DNA of 64,000 nucleotides. Origin: Paraburkholderia largidicola. GTDB taxonomy: Bacteria > Pseudomonadota > Gammaproteobacteria > Burkholderiales > Burkholderiaceae. Below the pieces are notes generated by a model that was given only the letters and a program-made list of their open reading frames with translations, did no database searches and was not told the origin of the DNA. Both the position numbers and the translations under genes were made by a program. Positions within the stretch are counted from its first letter, which is position 1; every line of letters starts with the position of its first letter. The DNA is taken from NCBI RefSeq assembly GCF_013426895.1, contig NZ_AP023176.1:248001-312000 (forward strand). The letters are read 5' to 3'. Positions 46,939-57,138 of the stretch are shown here, in pieces.

Positions 46939-49362
46939 TTGAGCGTAAAGAACATTGGGATGAAGTCCGAGACAGGGCGCGGCGATGAAGACGCATTCGT
47001 CGCGGGAGATCTGGGCCGGCTGATCATCGACAACATCTGGGTTGTGACCTCGATTGCCTTGCTCGTACTGCTGGCGTCGATTTCGCACGCGTTTCTCGCC
47101 ACTCCGATGTACGACGCCAACGCGGTGCTGCGAGTGGACTTGCCCAACCCGAATGGACTCGGCCTTGCATTGCAGGCGCAGCAGGTAGCGCAGCCGGTTC
47201 CGCTCAAGTTGCCAACCGACGTCGAAATCGAAATGGTACAGAGCCGCAATGTACTGTTGCCGGTAATCGACCAGTTCAGACTGAACACGTCCGTGACACC
47301 GCGCAGGGTGCCGTTGCTCGCCGATATAACCGGCCTGTTCGCGACGCGTGGAGAGCCGGTGTCGCCCATTCTCGGCCTGCGCTCGTTTGCATGGGGCGGA
47401 GAGATCGTCGATCTTGCGTCACTGCGGGTACCGCGCGATCTGGAGAATGAGCCACTCGAAATGCTCGCGCTCGAAGGCGGGCGATACAGGCTGGATGACC
47501 AGAACGGCCGTCCGCTCCTGATGGGTTCCGTGGGCGTGCCCGCATCCGGCGATGGTGTGTCGATCACGATCGATCGTCTGGTGGCCCGACCCGGTACCCG
47601 CTTCACGCTCGTGCGATACAGTGACGTCGACGCGATTGCACGTATTCATCGTCAGTTGCAGGTGATGGAGTTGGGCAAGGATACGGGTGTCATTCAGATC
47701 CTTTACGAAAGCAGCAGTCCCACTGTTGCGATGCGCGTGACCGATGCAATCGCCAAAACCTATATTGCATCGCATATCGCGCAACGCCGCGAAGAAGCGA
47801 GCGAGACCCTTGCATTCGTGGACGGCGAACTGCCGAGATTGCGCGAGGAGTTGAAGGAGGCCGAAGTCAGACTGAGTGACTACCAGACGAAAGTCGGAAG
47901 CATCAAGCCTGACCCTGAGAGCACGATGTATTTGCAGGGTAGTCTGGATTTCTCGCGGGAAATCGCGACAGTGAGACTGCAACGCACCCGGCTGCTGCAG
48001 CAGTTCACACCTGACAGCAACCAGGTGAGAACGTCCGACGAGCAGCTCAAGCAACTCGAGAATGAGAAGGCAGCGTTCGAGTCGCGCTTTGTCAACCTGC
48101 CGCTCGCAGTGCGAACCACGGCCGATCTGACACGCGACGTAAAGGCGTCCAATGACATCTATCTTGCGATGCTCAACAAGTCGCACGAACTGGATGTGAC
48201 GCGAGCAGGGACGCTCGGCAACGTCCATATCGTCGACACGCCGCTTTGGCCGTCGAAGCCCGTCAAGCCAAATCGGCCTCTGATTATCGCTTCGGGCGCC
48301 GGTGCGGGTGTGATTCTCGGCGTGTTGTTCGTATTCGTGCGGCAACAGTATTTCAATGGCGTGCGAGAGCCGCTATCTGTCGAGCGCCGTCTGCGCCTGC
48401 CCGTATTCGGCGCGATCCGCCTGAGCCACGAGCAGGCGCGACTCGACTATGCCGTCGGCCACATGCCCTCGCTCGAGACGCACACGGATGCGCGAACCCA
48501 CGCGCACGGTGCGGCACTGGGCACTGTCAGGGGCATCACCGATCCGCCAGGCACATCGCACGGACGCGCGGCGACAGATGTCGGGGCGCACGACCAGCCC
48601 GTGTCACGCGACACTCCGGGTCACACCGACTCATCCTGGCCGGCGAGAAAAAGGCATACGACGGCAGTGTGTCTGGCCACGCATCGGCCCGCCGATCTGT
48701 CGATGGAACAGTTGCGTGACGTGCGAACCGCGCTGGAGTGCGCCGTGGCCGTTGCGCCCAACAACATTCTCCTCGTGACGGGAGCGACGCCGGGCACGGG
48801 CAAGAGTTTCGTCTCGGCGAATCTCGCGGTGCTGGCTAGCGAGACCGGCAAGCGGGTTTTGCTCATCGATGCGGACATGCGCAGGGGCGTCCTGGCTTCC
48901 CATTTTGGACTTCCCGCATCGAATGGTCTGGCGGAGGTGCTGGCTGGGCATATCGTCGCGTCGCATGCGATCCAGCCCACCTGTATCGACGGTTTGTCAT
49001 TGCTCGCGACGGGACTGTACCCGCCCAATCCATCGGCGTTACTGGCGACGCAGCGCATGCGAACCCTGTTTCAGATCGTCAGCGAACAGTTCGACCTCGT
49101 GATCGTCGACACGCCACCCGTTCTTGCCGTGACGGACGCCAACATTCTTGCTGCGCATGCAGCTTCTACGTTGCTCGTGCTTCGACCGAACGTGCAGACC
49201 CAGTCCGAACTGGAGGAGACCTTGAGACGCCTCGATCGTGCCGGAGCAAGGTTGATCGGTGCTGTCTTCAATGCCATGCCGCAACGGCGAAGTGAAAAGC
49301 GCTGGCACGCATACGCCAGTGCCTACGCCGCACCGGCAAGCCACACGCAACGCAGCGCATAG
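46939..49362 (+). CDS. Wzc-type polysaccharide co-polymerase / tyrosine autokinase
   Basis: 807 residues, TTG start at 46939 with AAGGAG seven bases upstream. Membrane helix 1 is at about 35-55, then a long Wzz-type periplasmic domain with coiled coil (about 270-390), helix 2 at about 452-470, and a C-terminal BY-kinase: Walker A GATPGTGKS about 614-623, Walker A' LLIDADMRRG about 640-650 and Walker B VIVDTPP about 720. Two oddities: a His/Arg/Thr-rich linker of about 60 residues (515-574) between membrane and kinase, and a C-terminal tail with only Tyr 792 and 796 instead of the usual Tyr cluster. Controls chain length and export. No Wzb phosphatase or Wza is adjacent. Confidence 0.9.
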   Translation: MSVKNIGMKSETGRGDEDAFVAGDLGRLIIDNIWVVTSIALLVLLASISHAFLATPMYDANAVLRVDLPNPNGLGLALQAQQVAQPVPLKLPTDVEIEMVQSRNVLLPVIDQFRLNTSVTPRRVPLLADITGLFATRGEPVSPILGLRSFAWGGEIVDLASLRVPRDLENEPLEMLALEGGRYRLDDQNGRPLLMGSVGVPASGDGVSITIDRLVARPGTRFTLVRYSDVDAIARIHRQLQVMELGKDTGVIQILYESSSPTVAMRVTDAIAKTYIASHIAQRREEASETLAFVDGELPRLREELKEAEVRLSDYQTKVGSIKPDPESTMYLQGSLDFSREIATVRLQRTRLLQQFTPDSNQVRTSDEQLKQLENEKAAFESRFVNLPLAVRTTADLTRDVKASNDIYLAMLNKSHELDVTRAGTLGNVHIVDTPLWPSKPVKPNRPLIIASGAGAGVILGVLFVFVRQQYFNGVREPLSVERRLRLPVFGAIRLSHEQARLDYAVGHMPSLETHTDARTHAHGAALGTVRGITDPPGTSHGRAATDVGAHDQPVSRDTPGHTDSSWPARKRHTTAVCLATHRPADLSMEQLRDVRTALECAVAVAPNNILLVTGATPGTGKSFVSANLAVLASETGKRVLLIDADMRRGVLASHFGLPASNGLAEVLAGHIVASHAIQPTCIDGLSLLATGLYPPNPSALLATQRMRTLFQIVSEQFDLVIVDTPPVLAVTDANILAAHAASTLLVLRPNVQTQSELEETLRRLDRAGARLIGAVFNAMPQRRSEKRWHAYASAYAAPASHTQRSA

Positions 49363-49413
49363 CGCTGGGTCCTGTTCGCGTCCATCTGCACAGTTGAACG
49401 AGGAAGGAAAGCG

Positions 49414-50595
49414 ATGATCGATACGCCACATCAATCTGATTCCGCGACGCTTTCTGCGGTTCCGGGAAGCGTGCTGTCCGAGCGGGTCGAAACTGACATT
49501 GCGAACGATGTCGATGCGCTGGACGTCGACTTCGTCATCAATGGCAAATTCATGAGTCAGCGCATGACGGGGGTTCAGCGTTGCGCCTACGAATTCGCTT
49601 CAGCGCTTCAGGGGCTAGAGACGAACCGCCGACGCTTCTCGGTGATCGTCCAGGCCGACGCAGGCTCGACGGCGGCACCATTCAAAACGCGCTCCGTCTC
49701 TTCGTGGTTCAAGGGGCCACTTTGGGAGCAACTCGCATTGCCGTTTGCGGCAGGACGTCGTGTTCTCGTCAGTCTGTGCAATGTCGGACCTGTCATCAAG
49801 CGACGCCATATCGTCATGATTTACGACATGGCGGTGTACGACGTGCCTGCGGGCTATTCGCGCAAGTTCCGCTGGTGGTATCGCTTCGTGTTCTTCTCGC
49901 TGAAGCTCAATGCCCGACACATCGTGACCGTTTCCGAATTCTCCAAGTCGAGAATCCGCGCCGTGCTTTCCGTGCCGGATTCCAAGGTGTCAGTCGTCAA
50001 GCTGGGGGTGGATCATCTCGACCGCATCGAAAGTGACACTGGCGTGATCTCGCGTCTGAACCTGAAGAAAGGCCGTTATGGGCTGGCTGTCGGCAGTCTT
50101 GCCGGCGGAAAGAATCACGCGCGCGTGCTGGCCGCGATCGAGCAGCTCGAACTGCCCGACGATTTCAGATTCGTGGTGGCTGGAGGAAAAAACGTCCGCA
50201 TTTTCGGTGGAGACACCTCTGAAAAAGACGCGGCGAAAAAGGTTGTCTGGGCGGGATACGTAGAGGATAGCGAGTTGAAGGCACTGTATGAGAATGCCAC
50301 TTTCTTTGTCTTTCCGTCCTTATACGAAGGGTTCGGCCTTCCTCCTCTGGAAGCGATGTATTGCAGTTGTCCCGTCATCGTGTCGCGCGAGGCGTCGCTG
50401 CCCGAAGTATGCGGCGACGCCGCCCTGTATTGCGATGCCTATTCGGTCGAAGACATCGCCGAAAAAATGACGATGATGATCAACGACGATGCGTTGCGCG
50501 AGCGCTACCGAGCGCGAGGCTACCGCCACGCGAGTCAATACCGTTGGTCGATGTCCGCCAGTCGTCTGCTGGACACGATCGGACGCGCACGCTAG
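49414..50595 (+). CDS. Glycosyltransferase, GT4 family
   Basis: 393 residues, ATG 49414 behind GGAAGGAAAGC. GT-B fold: [21 protein letters not shown] near the N-terminus, [17 protein letters not shown] at the start of the second Rossmann domain, and the nucleotide-sugar Glu pair in [16 protein letters not shown]. The first ~35 residues are an acidic extension beyond the family fold. Related to mannosyl- and rhamnosyltransferases of O-antigen and EPS loci; cytoplasmic, adding one sugar to the lipid-linked repeat. Donor unknown, GDP- or dTDP-activated sugar likely from the neighbours. Confidence 0.88.
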   Translation: MIDTPHQSDSATLSAVPGSVLSERVETDIANDVDALDVDFVINGKFMSQRMTGVQRCAYEFASALQGLETNRRRFSVIVQADAGSTAAPFKTRSVSSWFKGPLWEQLALPFAAGRRVLVSLCNVGPVIKRRHIVMIYDMAVYDVPAGYSRKFRWWYRFVFFSLKLNARHIVTVSEFSKSRIRAVLSVPDSKVSVVKLGVDHLDRIESDTGVISRLNLKKGRYGLAVGSLAGGKNHARVLAAIEQLELPDDFRFVVAGGKNVRIFGGDTSEKDAAKKVVWAGYVEDSELKALYENATFFVFPSLYEGFGLPPLEAMYCSCPVIVSREASLPEVCGDAALYCDAYSVEDIAEKMTMMINDDALRERYRARGYRHASQYRWSMSASRLLDTIGRAR

Positions 50596-50631
50596 ACCGT
50601 TCGAATCAGGGGTGCTTTGACGGAGAGGTCG

Positions 50632-51834
50632 ATGTACGCAAGGATGATATCCGTTCTGTTTTATATGTTCTTCACCTGCGTGATCTTCAATCCGCAGGTG
50701 TCGGGTGTCACCCTTTATATATACGTTCTTATTCCGTTTCTGGATCCGGGATTCCTGCGGTTCGTCGGCAGTACATTTCGCAAGTGGAGCACACCGCTCG
50801 GCATCGCGGTGCTGGTGAGCCTGATGGGTTCACCGTCAGTGGCAGTCCGGGTGCTTTCGATCGCTGCGTGCGTCGGTTATCTGTTGTACACATCGGAGCG
50901 CGGGCTGGATTGCCTGCACCAGTGGATGACGATCAACGTATTGTTCGCCCTCGTCCAGTTCGTCCTTTTTTATGTCGACTACGACCTTTCGATCCAGCTC
51001 GGACCCAATAATCTGTCAAAAATGCTGTGGGGCGATTATGCAACCGACTCCAACACCAACTTCTACGAGATCTTCTACTTTTCACGCGTGGCGGGTTTCT
51101 CGCGCGAAGCGGGGTTTTTCTCGTCCCTGCTGGTGGCATCGTTTGTCGCCGACGTCGTAAGGGGCACGGCGAGCCGGAAGATGATCCTGATGTATTGCAT
51201 TGGTCTATTCATCAGCTTTTCGAAATCTTCTTTCGTGTTTCTGATCTTCGCCGCGTTGTATCCGATGCGCAAGCGCATCCGGACCGTTCATCCGCTTGTC
51301 GTACTGATCGCATTCATCGCCTGTTTGACGTTGGTGGCGGTGTATCTGGCGCGTTTCAACTTCTTCTATTCGGATACGTTCGGGCATCGGTTGGGCGGCT
51401 ACGCTTTCATGTTCGATGCACGTCTGGAAGACATCGTTGGCGGCATCAATGCACACGACCTCATAGCGAACTACCGTTATCTGCCTTATGTGCATCTCAT
51501 CGAGCGAGACATCCAGGGCGCTGGCGTGACCTTCGCCGGGCTGCCTGCAAACGTCGCCGAGATGGGACTGTTCAGCGCGTTGATCCTGTTTGGCGTCATT
51601 GCGTTCACCGCCAGCGATGGTTTTGTGATCCTGCTGTTCCTGTTGTTGACCGCGACCGTGAGTGTCACGACCGTGACTTCGTTTGTGCCGCTCGCCTATC
51701 TGATCTGTTATTGGCCGAGATTCGCCGCGTACAGCGCGAAGCGACGGGCTGCCGAACGTCCGCCGCCTCGATTGTGGCCTTACGGCGCAGCAAGTCGCGG
51801 GATCTCGCGACAGAACATGCCTCAAACGGAATAG
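50632..51834 (+). CDS. Wzy-like polysaccharide polymerase
   Basis: 400 residues with ten or more hydrophobic segments and a long periplasmic loop (about 215-290), the pattern of Wzy and O-antigen ligase proteins. FSREAGFFSSLL precedes a membrane helix as in many Wzy proteins. Start ATG 50632 with GGAGAGG upstream; a TTG five codons earlier is possible. Polymerases are poorly conserved in sequence, so the call rests on topology and on its place between glycosyltransferase, glycosidase and flippase genes. Joins flipped repeat units at the periplasmic face. Confidence 0.72.
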   Translation: MYARMISVLFYMFFTCVIFNPQVSGVTLYIYVLIPFLDPGFLRFVGSTFRKWSTPLGIAVLVSLMGSPSVAVRVLSIAACVGYLLYTSERGLDCLHQWMTINVLFALVQFVLFYVDYDLSIQLGPNNLSKMLWGDYATDSNTNFYEIFYFSRVAGFSREAGFFSSLLVASFVADVVRGTASRKMILMYCIGLFISFSKSSFVFLIFAALYPMRKRIRTVHPLVVLIAFIACLTLVAVYLARFNFFYSDTFGHRLGGYAFMFDARLEDIVGGINAHDLIANYRYLPYVHLIERDIQGAGVTFAGLPANVAEMGLFSALILFGVIAFTASDGFVILLFLLLTATVSVTTVTSFVPLAYLICYWPRFAAYSAKRRAAERPPPRLWPYGAASRGISRQNMPQTE

Positions 51835-51890
51835 CGATTCCGCGTGCGTCTTTCATGGTGGCGGCTGTTATCGATTCGCAAGGAGGGTTC

Positions 51891-53558
51891 ATGCTGTTGG
51901 GCTGGATTTCGAACTTCCGGAGCGCGTCAAGGCGATCCATCCTGCTTTCACTCGTCGCGATCGTGTTCGCGGGTTTGCCGATTGCGCGAGGCGCCGAGGC
52001 GACGCTCGATGTGAAGAATCCACCGGGATCGCTGATTGCGCGCGGGCCGGGAAACATGAAGATCCTGTTCGGAACACCGCCTCAGACGCAAGCGGGTAGT
52101 GGCACGCTTGTCGTCGCACTCGTTCCTTACGATCGCGATGGAGTGCTTCTGGGCGACCCGATCGCCTCATACCGGCAGTCGATCAGATTCACGCCGCAGG
52201 GTGCCGACCAGTCAGTCAACATCAAGATTCCGCGAGCTGGTCTGTTTGCCGTCGATGCGAAGCTGATTGCATCGGGAGGCGAGACAGTCGCGTCGAAGCG
52301 CATCAACATCGCGGCGATTGTCCCGCGCAACACGCCACCGTTTTCCGACTTCGGCGTCGTGACGCATTTCGCGCAGGGTAAAGGTTCACCGGACATCGTG
52401 TTGCCCCTCGTCAAGGCAGCAGGCTTTTCATGGATCCGCGACGAGATCTACTGGGACCGGATCGAGCAGAAGCCGGGCGCGTTTGCATTCCCCAGCAGCT
52501 ACGACGAATACATAAACGCTACGTCGAAGTTCGGGATCTCACCGCTCGTCGTTCTGGCTTATGGCAACGAGAAGGTCTACCCCGAGTACTTCAAGGGCGG
52601 GCAGAGTTTTCCTCAAACGGCGGAGGGGCGTCAGCGCTTTGTCCGCTATGTGGATGAAGTGGTTCGCCGTTATGGAGCAAAGGTGAAGTATTGGGAGATA
52701 TGGAATGAACCGGCGTTTGCGCAGATCGGTTACCCCGATTACGTGGCCCTGTTGAAAGCGGTCTACGGTCAAATCAAGCAACGTAACCCCGACGCGACCG
52801 TGATCGCGTGCGGTGGCGGCGGTGCGGGCGGCGGCCCTGGCGGAGACTGCTTCCTGGCAACGGTCAAAGACGGCGCGCTTGAATACCAGGACGCGGTCAG
52901 TGTTCACCCTTATATGTCGCCCCACATTCCAGAGACGGGATATCCAACCGCGGGTGGAGCCGTCTCATCGGTCAGCATCCCGACGGTCTGGCCTTATCTG
53001 CATCAGTTGCTCGATCAGAATCCAAAAGCCGGCGGACGGCGAGTCCAGCTGTGGATCACAGAACTGGGATGGCCTTCCAGGCCGGCGTCGGACGGGCTCA
53101 ATGACGCCTCCCAGGCGGCGAATCTGGTCAGAAGCTATCTGCTTTCGAGGCGCTACGGCGGCGTCAATGCGATGTTCTGGTATGACTTTGTCGACGATGG
53201 CCGCGATGAATCGAACCGCGAAGACAACTTCGGCATGTTGAAAAACGATCTGTCGCCGAAGCCTGCCTATGTTGCTGCTGCAACCCTCTCTGCGACGCTG
53301 GGTAGCCGCAGCTGGAATAGCGCATTGGTCGATGACGCCGATGTGAAGATCTATCAGTACGGGAAATCAAGTCCCGTAATCGTCGGGTGGACTACGCAGT
53401 CGGTTGGGCGCGTGGTGTCAGTGCATGTGCCCGCCGGCGATTACGTGCAACGTGACTGGCAAGGTGTCGAGTCGCCCGTCACGGTTGCGGCCTCGGACTT
53501 CAAGTGGACGCTCGGGCCGTTGCCGGCTTACCTGTTGCCCAAGGCCGTTGCGCGTTGA
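51891..53558 (+). CDS. Secreted glycoside hydrolase, clan A (PslG-like, GH39 type)
   Basis: 555 residues. Signal peptide 1-35 (SILLSLVAIVFAGLPIARGA), an N-terminal beta domain of about 110 residues, then a (beta/alpha)8 barrel with acid/base Glu 273 in WEIWNEP and nucleophile Glu 391 in WITELGWPS, and a C-terminal beta module. Start ATG 51891 with a perfect AAGGAGGG; the frame extends far upstream only because it shadows the Wzy gene. PslG-like endoglycosidases trim or release the polysaccharide made by the same operon and act in the periplasm, affecting chain handling and biofilm. Substrate linkage unknown. Confidence 0.87.
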   Translation: MLLGWISNFRSASRRSILLSLVAIVFAGLPIARGAEATLDVKNPPGSLIARGPGNMKILFGTPPQTQAGSGTLVVALVPYDRDGVLLGDPIASYRQSIRFTPQGADQSVNIKIPRAGLFAVDAKLIASGGETVASKRINIAAIVPRNTPPFSDFGVVTHFAQGKGSPDIVLPLVKAAGFSWIRDEIYWDRIEQKPGAFAFPSSYDEYINATSKFGISPLVVLAYGNEKVYPEYFKGGQSFPQTAEGRQRFVRYVDEVVRRYGAKVKYWEIWNEPAFAQIGYPDYVALLKAVYGQIKQRNPDATVIACGGGGAGGGPGGDCFLATVKDGALEYQDAVSVHPYMSPHIPETGYPTAGGAVSSVSIPTVWPYLHQLLDQNPKAGGRRVQLWITELGWPSRPASDGLNDASQAANLVRSYLLSRRYGGVNAMFWYDFVDDGRDESNREDNFGMLKNDLSPKPAYVAAATLSATLGSRSWNSALVDDADVKIYQYGKSSPVIVGWTTQSVGRVVSVHVPAGDYVQRDWQGVESPVTVAASDFKWTLGPLPAYLLPKAVAR

Positions 53559-53582
53559 GCGCAGAGGCGACCTGGAGCTTCG

Positions 53583-54794
53583 ATGACCTCGGTCAAGAAG
53601 AACTTTGCTTTTCTGATGTCCGTGCAGGTTTCGACATATGTGGTGCCGCTGGTACTCGTTCCGTGGCAGACGCGCGTTTTGACGCCGGAGGGATACGGCC
53701 GCTTCAGCGTGGTGATGGCGATCACAATGTACTTCATCGCTTTCGCCCAGTACGGTTTCAGGCTAAGTGTGACGCCACAGGTTTCGATCCACCGTGGCGA
53801 TCGCGCCAGGCGCTCGCAAATATTCTGGACGACGCTTTGCACTCAGCTTGTGATTGCGGCGATCGGCTTTGTCGTACTTCTGGCTCTAAGCCACATCGTG
53901 ACGCGTGTTTCGGAAGATCGAACGCTACTGATGATCGGATACGGTGCCGTGCTTGGTGCAAGTTTGAATCCGGACTGGTACATGCAGGGTACCGAGAACC
54001 TTGTCGTGTCGAGTATCACGGCCTTTACGGGGCGGGTGCTGAGTCTGCCCGCAATGCTTCTGTTGGTGCATTCAAAGGAGGATATTGGATGGGCGATCGG
54101 GATCAATAGCGCTGTTCCTTTGTTGACCAGCATTGTGGTCCTCGGCTGCCTCTTTTGGCGGCGCGAAGTGGCATTTGTCCGAACCTCGGTCTCTGAGATC
54201 GTAGCCGCATTGCGTGCTGGTTGGCAGTTGTTTGTCGCTACTTTTTCCGTCAGCTTCTATGCATACACGAATACGGTGGTGTTGGGTCTTGTGGCCGGCA
54301 ATGTCGAGGCCGGCTACTTTGCAGCAGCCGACAAGCTGATCAAGGCGGCGCTAAGCGCGATGTCGCCTCTGGCCAGTGTGGCTTATCCGCGGATCAGCCG
54401 GCTGGTGCATCAGGCGAGAGAGGACGCAATGATCTTTCTGCGCAAATTGCTGGTGGCGCAAGGCGCAATCATGCTGTTCATTTCGACGATCATTTTTGTG
54501 AGTGCACCCTATGTCGTGAATATCCTCTACGGGGTTCATTTTCTGCCGATGGTCGACGTGCTTCGCTGGATTGCGTTTCTTCCTTTTCTTGCGGGACTGA
54601 ACAATGTCTTTGGCGTGCAGACCATGCTCTCTCTTGGTATGAAGAGTCGATTCAGTGTAATCGTGCTGTCGTCCGGATTGTTGAACATCACGTTGATTGG
54701 TGGACTGGCAAGCCCGTTTGGCGCATCCGGGGCGGCCGCTGCCGCATTGCTGACGGAAGCGGCAATCGCCGCGGCAATGATCTTTGCGCTGTAG
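53583..54794 (+). CDS. Wzx-type flippase 1
   Basis: 403 residues, about twelve hydrophobic segments, opening with SVQVSTYVVPLVLVPWQTRV and LTPEGYGRFSVVMAITMYF, characteristic of MATE-like polysaccharide flippases (Polysacc_synt). Start ATG 53583 behind CTGGAGC. It moves the undecaprenyl-linked repeat unit across the inner membrane. A second Wzx gene follows at 55876, which is unusual for one locus. The 156-bp gap after this gene has no feature I recognise. Confidence 0.85.
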   Translation: MTSVKKNFAFLMSVQVSTYVVPLVLVPWQTRVLTPEGYGRFSVVMAITMYFIAFAQYGFRLSVTPQVSIHRGDRARRSQIFWTTLCTQLVIAAIGFVVLLALSHIVTRVSEDRTLLMIGYGAVLGASLNPDWYMQGTENLVVSSITAFTGRVLSLPAMLLLVHSKEDIGWAIGINSAVPLLTSIVVLGCLFWRREVAFVRTSVSEIVAALRAGWQLFVATFSVSFYAYTNTVVLGLVAGNVEAGYFAAADKLIKAALSAMSPLASVAYPRISRLVHQAREDAMIFLRKLLVAQGAIMLFISTIIFVSAPYVVNILYGVHFLPMVDVLRWIAFLPFLAGLNNVFGVQTMLSLGMKSRFSVIVLSSGLLNITLIGGLASPFGASGAAAAALLTEAAIAAAMIFAL

Positions 54795-54950
54795 GGAAGG
54801 CGTCGTGCAGTTGATTTGCAAGCCGCTGACGCGTGCGGTCAAGAGCGACGGCGTTGGTGATTGGGCATGTGAGCGCGGCGCTGCGGGTCACGTTCCGTAT
54901 CGTCGTTGCGAGTCGATGGATGAAGCAGCCTTTAAATCAGGTGGATCGAA

Positions 54951-55886
54951 ATGACGATTTCCGAAACTTCAGTCAACATCGACGCAACGTCGCGTATGCA
55001 TGGCGCGTCTCCCCGCGTCACTGTCATTCTCGTCAACTACAAGAATGCGGAGATGACGCTCAGATGCGTGGATTCGCTGTTCGATATGGTCTACGACAAC
55101 TTTCTGGTCATTGTTGTCGATAACGCATCGAGCGCCGAATCCTATGATCGTCTCAAGGACGCAACGCAGCCCGTCACGATAGTCAGGTCGACGGAAAATC
55201 TGGGCTTCGCCCGGGCTTGCAATCTTGCTATCGCCGGGCTTGAAAGCGATCCTCCGGCCTACGTCTGGCTACTCAACAACGATGCAATCGTGCATCAGGA
55301 TGCGTTGCTGAGGCTGGTTGCCCTCGCTGAGGGAGAAAAGAAGGTCGGGGCAGTCGGCTCGAAAATCGTTCACATGCATTCGAACTCGATCATAAGCGCG
55401 GGAGGTGGCGTGATCAATTCGATCACCGGCACCACCAAAAATCTGACCATCGAGCAGGCCCGCAAGCGATTGGATTACATTTGTGGCGCTAGTTTTCTGA
55501 TTCGCTGGGACGCACTGAAAAGCGTTGGCCCGTTTCGCGAAGACTATTTTCTGTATTGGGAAGATGCCGATTATTGTGCGCGGTTGCGTCGCGACAAGTG
55601 GGCGCTGGCATTTGCTGAAGACTCGATTATCTATCATGCGGAGTCTACGACCGTGGGAAAGGGAAGTGTTTTGTTCGACTATCTCTTCTCCCGTGCATCG
55701 GTGATATTCGTTCGCGAGCACTTCAGACACTATTGGCTGGTCCCATTGACGATTTCGCTTGGCGGAAGAGTAGTCAAGCGCATAGGCAGAAATAACTTTG
55801 CAGGTGTTTTTGCGACTTGCAAGGGCTTCGTGCATGGCCTTCAAGGCAAGCTGCAACGACCTGGCGAGGCTGGACGTGCACGATGA
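54951..55886 (+). CDS. Glycosyltransferase, GT2 family
   Basis: 311 residues, GT-A fold with VTVILVNYKNAEMTLRCVDS, ENLGFARACNLAI, the acidic metal motif NNDAI and FLYWEDADYCARLRRDKW, typical of rhamnosyltransferase-like WcaA/WbbL enzymes. Start ATG 54951. The C-terminal ~60 residues contain a hydrophobic, membrane-associating segment. The gene end overlaps the proposed start of the next flippase gene by eleven bases. Likely adds a rhamnose-like sugar from a dTDP or GDP donor; specificity not readable. Confidence 0.88.
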   Translation: MTISETSVNIDATSRMHGASPRVTVILVNYKNAEMTLRCVDSLFDMVYDNFLVIVVDNASSAESYDRLKDATQPVTIVRSTENLGFARACNLAIAGLESDPPAYVWLLNNDAIVHQDALLRLVALAEGEKKVGAVGSKIVHMHSNSIISAGGGVINSITGTTKNLTIEQARKRLDYICGASFLIRWDALKSVGPFREDYFLYWEDADYCARLRRDKWALAFAEDSIIYHAESTTVGKGSVLFDYLFSRASVIFVREHFRHYWLVPLTISLGGRVVKRIGRNNFAGVFATCKGFVHGLQGKLQRPGEAGRAR

Positions 55887-57138
55887 GATACGAGATGGAA
55901 CCGGCTTTCGCGTGTGGCAGATGCTGCGCGGCGTGAGTTACTCGGTACTCGCCAACGTCGCGGGGCTGCTGGGCCCTCTGGTTACGATGCCGTATGTGCT
56001 TCGCGTTCTGGGTCCCGGCGCATACGGTCTCGCGGTATATGCATCGATCATATCGACCTGGATCACGAGCGTGCTGGTGCTAGGCCTGTCGGGCTACTGC
56101 GCCCGGCAGTATTCGCGTAGCGTGATATCCGGTGCCGGATGCGGCGATCGCGAGCTTTCCAGTCTGGTTTCGCTGCAAATCGTCATGGCCATCGCGGCGA
56201 CGGTGCTTCATGCGGTCGTCATTTCATTGGTCATAGAGCGTGGGTCGGGCACGATCTTCTGGATCTACCTTGCTGTGACGGCTTTTTCATGTCTGAATGT
56301 CGACTGGTTTTTTTACGTCACTGACCGGATGGATGTTTTCTTCTGGAGGACGTTGGTACTGCGTCTCGCCGCGCTCGCGGCCCTTTTCGTCTTCGTCAAG
56401 ACCAAAGAGGACGTAACGGTCTACGCAGGCATTTCGGCAGTCTTCGTGGTGCTGCCGAATCTTGTTTCGTTCATTTTTGTTTTCAGGCGACATCCTCTTT
56501 CGTTCGATCGTCACGCTTACAAAAGAATTGGCGGCGCCCGCTACTTTTTGACGAATGCCACCATCGGGTCGGTGTATCAGTTCGCGGATCAATTCTTGAT
56601 GGGTATGCTTTCGACCAAGGAAAATCTGTCGTACCTGAACGTCTGCAAGCAGATCATGGGAATCGCAAATATGGTCGTAGCTTCCGCCAGCCGTGCCTTG
56701 ATGCCGCGAGCCGTCGATGCTTTCGCTCATGGAAAGGGCAGTGTCTGGATCAGGAAAATGACGCCCGCATGTGGTGCGGCTGTCGTGGCAGCGACACTGG
56801 GTATGTGGCTGCTCGGCGCGCCACTCGTACGGCTGTTGGCAGGTCCGAAGTTCGAACCCGCAAGCGAACATATGGCTCTGCTCGCGGCGATTTTCGCGGT
56901 GACCGCCGTCGCTGTCTATATCGATACCCAGATCAGCATACCGCTGAATTGCGAACGGTTCACTACGGTGTCGAACTCGTTCGTTGCGATAGTAAGCATC
57001 GTTATGCTTCTCGCACTGTTTCAAAGATTGGGGTTCGTCTCGGCGTTGGTTGGTCTGTTAGTCGGCGAAACGATCGGCGTTAGCGTGATGCTGTATCTTC
57101 ACAAAGGCCGGTCTGGACTTTCTATGGTGAAGCAATGA
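55876..57138 (+). CDS. Wzx-type flippase 2
   Basis: 420 residues if translation begins at GTG 55876 (GCGAGGC upstream, within the previous gene). Alternatives are ATG 55921 or an earlier codon at 55798. It has about twelve hydrophobic segments with NVAGLLGPLVTMPYVLRVLG and GAYGLAVYASII, a classic Wzx start, and is different from flippase 1 in sequence. The following glycosyltransferase overlaps by four bases (ATGA), implying coupling. It could flip a second repeat type, a branched unit, or replace flippase 1. Confidence 0.83.
   Translation: MHDEIRDGTGFRVWQMLRGVSYSVLANVAGLLGPLVTMPYVLRVLGPGAYGLAVYASIISTWITSVLVLGLSGYCARQYSRSVISGAGCGDRELSSLVSLQIVMAIAATVLHAVVISLVIERGSGTIFWIYLAVTAFSCLNVDWFFYVTDRMDVFFWRTLVLRLAALAALFVFVKTKEDVTVYAGISAVFVVLPNLVSFIFVFRRHPLSFDRHAYKRIGGARYFLTNATIGSVYQFADQFLMGMLSTKENLSYLNVCKQIMGIANMVVASASRALMPRAVDAFAHGKGSVWIRKMTPACGAAVVAATLGMWLLGAPLVRLLAGPKFEPASEHMALLAAIFAVTAVAVYIDTQISIPLNCERFTTVSNSFVAIVSIVMLLALFQRLGFVSALVGLLVGETIGVSVMLYLHKGRSGLSMVKQ

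Noticed and set aside
51027..51890. N-terminal 288-codon extension of the glycosidase frame
   Set aside because: It shadows the Wzy-like gene; the start at 51891 has a perfect ribosome site and a signal peptide.
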